A stretch of 64,000 nucleotides of DNA, taken from Thermodesulfobacteriota bacterium. Lineage in GTDB: Bacteria; Desulfobacterota; BSN033; UBA1163. Both the position numbers and the translations under genes were made by a program. Of this stretch, positions 58,724 through 64,000 are shown piece by piece. The notes beneath the pieces are model-generated. The model was not told where the DNA came from, searched no databases, and worked only from the letters and a program-made list of their open reading frames with translations. The stretch covers positions 62,001 to 126,000 of the forward strand of contig JAOAHX010000001.1 in assembly GCA_026415035.1 (NCBI GenBank), in the 5' to 3' direction. Positions within the stretch are counted from its first letter, which is position 1. Every line of letters begins with the position of its first letter.

Positions 58724-60679
58724 ATGAACAGATGGCTTCGATGCGATCTCCACATCCACACCACCTGGAGCGACGGCGAGTTGCCTCTGGACCGGGTCAT
58801 TCGACTTTACGGGGAAGCGGGGTTCGACGCCATCGCCATCACCGATCACCTCTTCGACACCCAGTCCCCCAGGAGCCTCGAAATCTACGAGGAGGGCAAA
58901 TCGGTTCAGGACCTCAATCGCTATTTTAAATCGATCGACGAGATGGCCAAGAAAGCGAGGGAGGCCTATGACCTCCTGATCCTCCCGGGCTTAGAAATCT
59001 GCAACTTAGTCGAAGATTATCACATCCTCGGGATCGACTTAAGAGAGGGGGTCAATCCGAATCAGTCCGCAGAAGAGGTCATCCGTCAAATCCACGAGCA
59101 GGGTGGCCTGGCCATCGCCTCCCATCCCCCTCTGAAGCTCTCTTATTTTCTCAACGGAGATCTCGAATCCCTTCATCGCCATCCCCTTCGCCTCTGGACG
59201 CATCGAGACCGCTATGCCGGTCAGATCGACGCCTGGGAGATCGGAAACGGCGAAGACCTGTTTGGAGATGTGGGATTGGAACGATTCCCCTATCTGGCCA
59301 ACTCCGATTTTCACAAACCCCATCACCTCTACTCCTGGAAATCGCTCATTTTCGCAGAAAAAGAGAAGGAGAGTCTCAAGAAGGCCATCGGGGCGAAGCA
59401 GGTGGCGATCTTCTTCTTTGAAAATCCACAACGGCAAGGGAGGGCCTTCCTGGGGAAGAGGCCCACTCCTTCCAAAACCAGGGGAGGCCAAATGGCGCAA
59501 ACCAATCGCGGGAAAATCTTGATCGCGGACGACGAGAAGGATCTGGTCGAAATGCTGGCCTATCATTTCGAGCGGAGGGGGTATCAGGTCCTCAAAGCCT
59601 TCGATGGGTATGAGGCCTGGGAAAAGATCACCTCCGAGCCTCCCGATCTTCTGATCCTCGATCTGATGATGCCCCATCTGGATGGGTGGGAACTCTGCCG
59701 GCTAATCCGCCAGAGCGAGCACGGGCCCACCCGGAGCATCGGGATCCTGATGCTGACCGCGCGGGCGATGGAGGAGGACAAGATCCAAGGGCTCGAAATG
59801 GGAGCCGATGACTACCTCTCCAAACCCTTCTCCCTAAATGAGCTGATGTTACGCGCGGAAAAGCTGGTAGGGAAGAAGCGATCCTTTGATCAATTGCAGG
59901 AGGAGAGAAAGAACCTTCAGACGGCTCTGGAGGTGAAGGAGGCCCAGGTGAAACAGGTGGTCCACGATTTGAAGTCCCCTCTCCTGTCGATCGGATGTTC
60001 TGCTAAACGAATGCTCCGTCGCACGGAGGACCCGGAGACGGCCCAGATCCTTCGGTCCATCCTCGACGGAAGCCTCCACCTGACCCGCTGGATCGACGAG
60101 ATCCTCCTGTCCCAAAATCTGAGGGAATCCAACTGGAAGGACTTCTGCCGGGAGGTCGAGGGAAGGTCACTCGTCCAGGAAGCCATCCGCCTCCTCCACA
60201 TGATGGCTGAAGAAAAAGGGGTGGAGATCGCCTTTTGCGCTCCCCCTCCCTATCTGAAACTCTCCCTCCACGAGCCCCTGATGCTTCGGGCCTTGGTCAA
60301 CCTCCTTGCCAATGCCATAAGATACTCGCACCCGGGAGGGAAGGTGGAAGTGACCCTCCGTCACTATTTGAACCGAAGGGGTTCGGGCGTGATGGAGCTG
60401 ACGATTCAGGACCACGGGGTGGGCATCCCGGAAGAGGACCTGGGAAAGATCTTCGAACCCTACTACCGGGGGAAGAACGTTCGGGACGGAGAGGGAAGGG
60501 GCATCGGACTGACCTTCGCCAAAGAGGTCATCGAGTTACATGGGGGAAAGATCCTGGTTCAGAGCGAACTGGGAAAGGGAAGCACGTTTTATCTCTTGTT
60601 ACCCATCCGGGAGGCGCCACAAGAGGCCCCCGAAAGCATCGGTCCGTCGCCCTCGGACCCTCATCTCACCCCTTCGTGA
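58724..60679 (+). CDS. PHP phosphoesterase - receiver - histidine kinase fusion protein
   Basis: A 651-residue soluble protein with three parts. PHP domain (about 1-235) with complete metal ligands: HIHTTWSDG (His10, His12, Asp17), ITDH (Asp41, His42), GLEI (Glu91), His100, SHPP (His134), NSDFH (Asp195, His197). Receiver (about 265-385): IADDEKD, phosphoacceptor Asp313 in [28 protein letters not shown]. Kinase (about 405-630): His414 in [35 protein letters not shown] and [19 protein letters not shown] Pro/Gly/Arg linker joins the PHP and receiver parts, and a strong ribosome-binding site with an in-frame ATG (residue 257) sits in it. Function is unknown; no close neighbour partner apart from two PhoB-like regulators. 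Confidence 0.9.
   Translation: MNRWLRCDLHIHTTWSDGELPLDRVIRLYGEAGFDAIAITDHLFDTQSPRSLEIYEEGKSVQDLNRYFKSIDEMAKKAREAYDLLILPGLEICNLVEDYHILGIDLREGVNPNQSAEEVIRQIHEQGGLAIASHPPLKLSYFLNGDLESLHRHPLRLWTHRDRYAGQIDAWEIGNGEDLFGDVGLERFPYLANSDFHKPHHLYSWKSLIFAEKEKESLKKAIGAKQVAIFFFENPQRQGRAFLGKRPTPSKTRGGQMAQTNRGKILIADDEKDLVEMLAYHFERRGYQVLKAFDGYEAWEKITSEPPDLLILDLMMPHLDGWELCRLIRQSEHGPTRSIGILMLTARAMEEDKIQGLEMGADDYLSKPFSLNELMLRAEKLVGKKRSFDQLQEERKNLQTALEVKEAQVKQVVHDLKSPLLSIGCSAKRMLRRTEDPETAQILRSILDGSLHLTRWIDEILLSQNLRESNWKDFCREVEGRSLVQEAIRLLHMMAEEKGVEIAFCAPPPYLKLSLHEPLMLRALVNLLANAIRYSHPGGKVEVTLRHYLNRRGSGVMELTIQDHGVGIPEEDLGKIFEPYYRGKNVRDGEGRGIGLTFAKEVIELHGGKILVQSELGKGSTFYLLLPIREAPQEAPESIGPSPSDPHLTPS
59481..59494 (+). 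promoter_or_regulatory. internal ribosome-binding site and start within the PHP-kinase gene
   Basis: GGGGAGG at 59481-59487 lies 4 nt before an in-frame ATG at 59492 (Met257). It would yield a 395-residue receiver-kinase protein without the PHP domain. The start falls exactly at the domain boundary, before the receiver's first strand. Confidence 0.6.
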
Positions 60680-60704
60680 AGACGAGGAGGGCTCTGAAGA
60701 GATT

Positions 60705-61412
60705 TTAGAACGATTGAGGCTCCTCCTCTGAGTCCCGCTCTCGAAACCGGTATCCGACCCCCCTGACCGTCTCGATACGGTCTCTCTCAGGTCCAAGCTT
60801 GTCTCTCAATCGCCGGACATGGGTATCCACGGTCCTTGCATAACCTTCGTAGGTGTATCCCCAGACCCGATCGAGGAGCACCTCCCTCGTCAGCACCCTT
60901 CCCCTCTTCGAGACCAGCTCAACCAGGAGTTTAAATTCGGTATGGGTCAACGGGACGGGTTTCTTGCCGACCATGACCCGGTGCCTCTCCACGTCAATCA
61001 CCAGATCGCCGATCTCAAAAAGTGTTTCGCCCTCCTCCTGGGTCTGCTTTCGATTCAGGATCGCCTTGACCCTCAGGACCAGTTCTTTGGGACTGAAGGG
61101 TTTGGTGACGTAATCGTCGGCGCCCAATTCGAATCCGACGATGCGATCCACCTCTTCCGCCTTCGCGGTAAGGATCAAGATCGGGATGGAACGGGTGGAG
61201 GGATTGGCCTTCATCGCCCGACAGATCTCTTTCCCATCCATGTCCGGGAGCATCAAGTCTAAGATGATGAGGGGTGGCTTGGACCGTTTGACCTGTTCAA
61301 GGGCGGTCGTCCCGTCGGGGGCCGTGGCGATGGGAAACCCAGCTTGTCTGAACTGATATTCCACCAATCGCGCAATATCCGGGTCATCCTCGACAACCAG
61401 AATGGGATTCAT
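60705..61412 (-). CDS. phoB: PhoB-type DNA-binding response regulator
   Basis: Winged-helix response regulator, 235 residues from the ATG at 61412 (a GTG at 61424 is possible). Receiver: NPILVVEDDPDIARLVEY, Asp in ILDLMLPDMDG, ILTAKAEEVDRIVGFELGADDYVTKPFSPKELVLR. DNA-binding part: LTHTEFKLLVELVSKRGRV, DRVWGYTYEGYARTVDTHVRRLRDKLG, RGVGYRF. It is very similar to the regulator at 56103-56792. It lies convergent to the PHP-kinase gene, 26 bp apart, and divergent from arsC. Confidence 0.9.
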   Translation of the reverse strand: MNPILVVEDDPDIARLVEYQFRQAGFPIATAPDGTTALEQVKRSKPPLIILDLMLPDMDGKEICRAMKANPSTRSIPILILTAKAEEVDRIVGFELGADDYVTKPFSPKELVLRVKAILNRKQTQEEGETLFEIGDLVIDVERHRVMVGKKPVPLTHTEFKLLVELVSKRGRVLTREVLLDRVWGYTYEGYARTVDTHVRRLRDKLGPERDRIETVRGVGYRFRERDSEEEPQSF

Positions 61413-61427
61413 TGCGCCAGGCACTCC

Positions 61428-61616
61428 TCATTCTTGGGAAAAAGGTCGGTTTAGTTTTCCACAGACCCATCCATGGGCAAGGGAAAGGAGGCGTCTTAGC
61501 AAACTGGGAAGGCTGATCCATACCCTCAGCAATCTCAGGCGCCCCAAAAGGGTAAGGAAAAGGGGATGGCGCTCGATAGCCCCTCTCATGCGCCCACCCC
61601 TTTCCGGTTCGTTCAT
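61428..61616 (-). CDS. possible small basic protein upstream of the PhoB-like gene
   Basis: A 62-residue open frame ending 4 bp before the GTG of the regulator. It starts with ATG preceded by AGAGGA at 7 nt and is rich in Arg and Leu (LFLTLLGRLRLLRVW). It may be a leader peptide or a small membrane-associated protein, or merely an open frame. No homology recognised. Confidence 0.3.
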   Translation of the reverse strand: MNEPERGGRMRGAIERHPLFLTLLGRLRLLRVWISLPSLLRRLLSLAHGWVCGKLNRPFSQE

Positions 61617-61729
61617 ACCCGATCCTCTTTACAGAAATGTTTCATTCCGATGAAATTTTGATGGCGTGGGAAGCGCAATTTGAAACCCGATGGGATGGAG
61701 GTCTCCTTGGGAGGTGCTTCGGAACGAAA

Positions 61730-61758
61730 TTGCCATCCAATGGTCACCTGATTGTCAC
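61730..61758 (+). promoter_or_regulatory. Pho-box-like triple direct repeat upstream of arsC
   Basis: TTGCCAT (61730-61736), TGGTCAC (61741-61747) and TTGTCAC (61752-61758) are three 7-mers each separated by 4 bp, an 11-bp phase as in PhoB-binding sites of the CTGTCAT type. They lie 57 bp upstream of arsC, between it and the divergent PhoB-like gene, in a GC-poorer stretch. An inverted repeat TTTCAT-TCCG-ATGAAA lies at 61640-61655. Confidence 0.5.
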
Positions 61759-61814
61759 ATAAGGAGGTTAGGACATTCCTAAAAAGGGTCTTCCCCTCAG
61801 GAAAGGAGCGGGAG

Positions 61815-62252
61815 ATGGAAAAAATTAAGGTTCTTTTTATCTGTGCCCATAACAGCGCCCGCAGCCAGATGGCCGAGGCATGGGCCAATCATCTCTGTGG
61901 CGATTGGATTGAGGCCGACAGCGCCGGCCTCGAACCCGGGACCCTCAACCCATTGGCGATCGAGGTGATGAGAGAGGTCGGGATCGATATCTCCCATAAA
62001 AAGCCCAAGAGCGTCTTCGAGCTGGTCAAGGCAGGAAAACTCTATGCTTATGTCATCACCGTCTGCGATGAGGCCAGTGCTGGCCGTTGCCCGGTCTTTC
62101 CAGGGGTGACCAAGCGCCTGCACTGGAGCTTTCCCGACCCCGCGGAACTGACCGGAACAGAAGAGGAAAGATTGGAGAGGGTGAGGAAGATCCGGGATGA
62201 CATCTGTGGGGCCGTCGAAGAGTTCTGTCAAATGGTGAGGGGCAAGAGGTAA
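61815..62252 (+). CDS. arsC: arsenate reductase, thioredoxin-coupled (LMW-phosphatase type)
   Basis: Reduces arsenate to arsenite via a three-cysteine relay. From ATG 61815 it is 145 residues: phosphatase loop [14 protein letters not shown] (Cys10, Arg16), and Cys84 and Cys92 in [18 protein letters not shown]. This matches the Trx-coupled ArsC class rather than the glutaredoxin class. AAAGGAG precedes the ATG; the frame reaches back to 61752. No arsR, arsB or acr3 gene is next to it. Confidence 0.93.
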   Translation: MEKIKVLFICAHNSARSQMAEAWANHLCGDWIEADSAGLEPGTLNPLAIEVMREVGIDISHKKPKSVFELVKAGKLYAYVITVCDEASAGRCPVFPGVTKRLHWSFPDPAELTGTEEERLERVRKIRDDICGAVEEFCQMVRGKR

Positions 62253-62296
62253 GCGGTCCGCGTGGGGACGAAATCGGCCGAAGGGGCTTGGATGCC

Positions 62297-63235
62297 TCAG
62301 GCCTCCGATTTCAAGCAGGTCTCGATCACGGCCCTTAAATTTTCTCTTGACTCCCCGAGATGACGGAAGTATCGGTTTCGAAGCTCCATGATGAACATTC
62401 CCTCGTAGGAGGGAAGGTAAACGGACAAGAGGTCGGCGATCGGGATCTCCCCCCACCCCACCGGCATGTGGGCGTCCCCCCGTCCGAAGGGGATTTGATG
62501 GGTTTGGATCTTCTCATGGTAATAGATAGCCCCCCCGTAATTATCGTGGACATGGGTATGGGCGATAAGAGGGGCGGCGGCCCGGACAGCCTCCACCGGG
62601 TCAAAGCGATAAAAGAGGGCGGCCATATAGAGATGGCCTAAATCCAGATTGATCCTGACATTGGGCCTGCCGATCCGGGTGACCTGATCAAGTAGCCACT
62701 CCATCTTCTCGCCATAACAATAGGGACTATGATGGAGGTAGGGCCTGGCGTTTTCGATACAGATCACGATCTGGGGGTATTCCTCCGAAAGCCGTAAGAT
62801 CCGTTCCCTCTCGATCTCCATTAAACGATCGGCCACCTGCTTAGGGAGGGGGGTGCCGTTACGAACGGGGAAGGTCTCTTCGGGAACGAATCGGCCCGCG
62901 TGGTAGACCAGAATACGGGATCCGATGGACAGGGTAAATTCGAGGCTCGCCTTGAAGACCGAATAGTGGATCTCCGGATTCCACTGGTCCATCAAATTTA
63001 ATGGGTTGGGGCTATGGACGCTGTAGGAAAAATCGAAGTCGTTTAGAATCCGTTGGACCTCTCGAAACCTCCGCTCATCCGGAAGGCCTCCTTTGATGGC
63101 ATCGACCCCGTGGACCGGAATCTCCACCGCTTCCATCCCAAGGTCGGCAAAGTGCTGAAGGTCCCTCCGCAGGGCCTCCAGGTCTCCGTCGATCCGAACC
63201 TCATCGATCTTGCAACCGATCTGGAACAAGGCCAC
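62297..63235 (-). CDS. sugar-phosphate isomerase/epimerase-like TIM-barrel protein
   Basis: Xylose-isomerase-like TIM barrel family (AP-endonuclease-2 fold), 312 residues. It starts FQIGCKIDEVRIDGDLEALRRDLQHFADLGMEAVEIP, with HSPNPLN, YHAGRF, ENARPYLHHSP, NLDLGHLYMA and HTHVHDNYGG, whose His, Glu and Asp residues fit the metal site. The substrate is unknown. It lies 19 bp downstream of phnM in the same direction, so it may act on a phosphonate- or sugar-phosphate-derived product. Confidence 0.8.
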   Translation of the reverse strand: MALFQIGCKIDEVRIDGDLEALRRDLQHFADLGMEAVEIPVHGVDAIKGGLPDERRFREVQRILNDFDFSYSVHSPNPLNLMDQWNPEIHYSVFKASLEFTLSIGSRILVYHAGRFVPEETFPVRNGTPLPKQVADRLMEIERERILRLSEEYPQIVICIENARPYLHHSPYCYGEKMEWLLDQVTRIGRPNVRINLDLGHLYMAALFYRFDPVEAVRAAAPLIAHTHVHDNYGGAIYYHEKIQTHQIPFGRGDAHMPVGWGEIPIADLLSVYLPSYEGMFIMELRNRYFRHLGESRENLRAVIETCLKSEA

Positions 63236-63254
63236 CTCCCGTTCAAACCCTTAC

Positions 63255-64000
63255 CTAAAATATTTTCAAACCCCTTTTCCATACGCCCTTGATCACCGGG
63301 ATGGGGGGCTCCCATCTCACCTGGAGGAGATCGGCCCGCTTTCCCTCCTCAATCGCCCCACGGTCCCTGAGGTCCGATACCTGGGCGGGATGGAGCGTCA
63401 CGGTCGCCACAGCCTCGGGCAAGGAGAGGCCCAACTCTTGATAGAGGAGATAGGCGCCGTGAAGGAGACTGGAGGGGACATAATCCGACGAGAGGAGGTC
63501 GAGCAACCCTCTTTTGCCTAACTCCCTCGCAGAGACATTGCCCGAATGGGATCCCCCGAGGATGAGGTTGGGAGCGCCCATCAGAATCCTCAATCCGAAG
63601 GATCGGGCCGCCTTGGCGGCCTCGATCGTCGTGGGAAATTCACAAAGGACGATCCCCTCGGAGGCGGCCTCGGCGACATGCTCGGAGGTGGTATCGTCGT
63701 GGCTTGCGACCGGCAGCTGGCGCTCTTTGCAGAGCCCCAAGATGGCCTTTCTGTGACGGGAGGCATAGAGTCTCTGATTCGACTGCCGGGTCTCGATCAA
63801 CCGCCTCATCTCCTCATCGCTCAGACCATACCTTCCCTGATAATACTGGACCATCTTCGCCAGGCTGGTGAACTGTCGTTGTCCCGGGGTATGATCCATC
63901 AAGGAGACCAGTTTCACCAAGGGATGGGGAACCAGTCTCTCGAAGATCTCGAGGGTATGGGGATAACCGACCTCGCACCGAAGGTGCAACAGGTGATCCG
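63255..64000 (-). CDS. phnM: PhnM-like phosphonate metabolism hydrolase, C-terminal part (5' end outside window)
   Basis: PhnM cleaves pyrophosphate from ribose-1-methylphosphonate 5-triphosphate in the C-P lyase pathway. About 249 residues are present, with the frame open to the window edge. The family motifs LVSLMDHTPGQRQF, PVASHDDTT, GAPNLILGGSHSGNVSA and LLSSDYVPSSLL are clear, including the metal-binding His/Asp residues. The amidohydrolase C-terminal composite domain (LHPAQVSDLRDRGAIEEGKRADLLQV) is complete. Other phn genes, if any, would lie to the right. Confidence 0.9.
   Translation of the reverse strand, partial: DHLLHLRCEVGYPHTLEIFERLVPHPLVKLVSLMDHTPGQRQFTSLAKMVQYYQGRYGLSDEEMRRLIETRQSNQRLYASRHRKAILGLCKERQLPVASHDDTTSEHVAEAASEGIVLCEFPTTIEAAKAARSFGLRILMGAPNLILGGSHSGNVSARELGKRGLLDLLSSDYVPSSLLHGAYLLYQELGLSLPEAVATVTLHPAQVSDLRDRGAIEEGKRADLLQVRWEPPIPVIKGVWKRGLKIF

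Overview
This 64-kb window looks like ordinary chromosome from a GC-rich Gram-negative bacterium. It shows no phage, plasmid, CRISPR or rRNA. The gene content points to an anaerobe of the Deltaproteobacteria/Desulfobacterota type: a tungsten/molybdenum aldehyde ferredoxin oxidoreductase, two acyl-CoA dehydrogenases, a branched-chain amino-acid-type ABC importer, a DHH-CBS-tRNA nucleotidyltransferase fusion, and several PAS/PhoR-type histidine kinases. That placement is inference from content and order; no 16S gene is present.

Layout. 1-5.9 kb: the end of tgt, yajC, then rpsF-ssb-rpsR-rplI-dnaB-pgsA-eno, closely packed on the plus strand. 5.9-12.4 kb: an AOR-family oxidoreductase followed by a complete five-gene Liv-type ABC importer. 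12.5-16.8 kb: a membrane-embedded spermidine-synthase-like protein, a decayed helicase fragment, tRNA-Arg(CCT) and a family-4 uracil-DNA glycosylase. 16.8-33 kb: a long minus-strand block of genome-maintenance and RNA/translation genes (rimP-nusA-ylxR-infB-DUF503-rbfA-truB-rpsO-pnp-M16 protease-dut-xer-DHH/CCA-scpA-sppA), whose leader carries a promoter and an intrinsic terminator ahead of rimP. 33-36 kb: lapA-like, HIT and HNH genes, tRNA-Pro(CGG), plsY and a NYN nuclease. 36-49.8 kb: a minus-strand block with ilvE, a lone M17 N-domain protein, the riboflavin genes with nusB and nrdR, dCMP deaminase, rpiB, and the fatty-acid cluster yceD-rpmF-plsX-[acyl-CoA dehydrogenase]-fabD-fabG-acpP-fabF. 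An acyl-CoA dehydrogenase sits where fabH is normally found. 49.9-53.4 kb: small secreted, hypothetical and TPR proteins around a PAS histidine kinase. 53.5-58.1 kb: an MFS carrier, an acyl-CoA dehydrogenase and a PhoB/PhoR pair whose regulator appears to start at CTG. 58.1-64 kb: an ACT-domain protein, a PHP-receiver-histidine kinase fusion, a second PhoB-like regulator, arsC preceded by Pho-box-like repeats, a sugar-phosphate isomerase-like protein and a truncated phnM.

The right end (56-64 kb) reads as a phosphate/oxyanion signalling neighbourhood: two closely similar PhoB-type regulators, one PhoR, arsenate reductase, a phosphonate-pathway hydrolase and 11-bp-phased repeats resembling Pho boxes. 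The most unusual object is the 651-residue protein at 58724-60679, a complete PHP-type metallophosphoesterase domain joined to a receiver and a histidine kinase. A strong internal ribosome-binding site could also release the receiver-kinase part as a separate protein.
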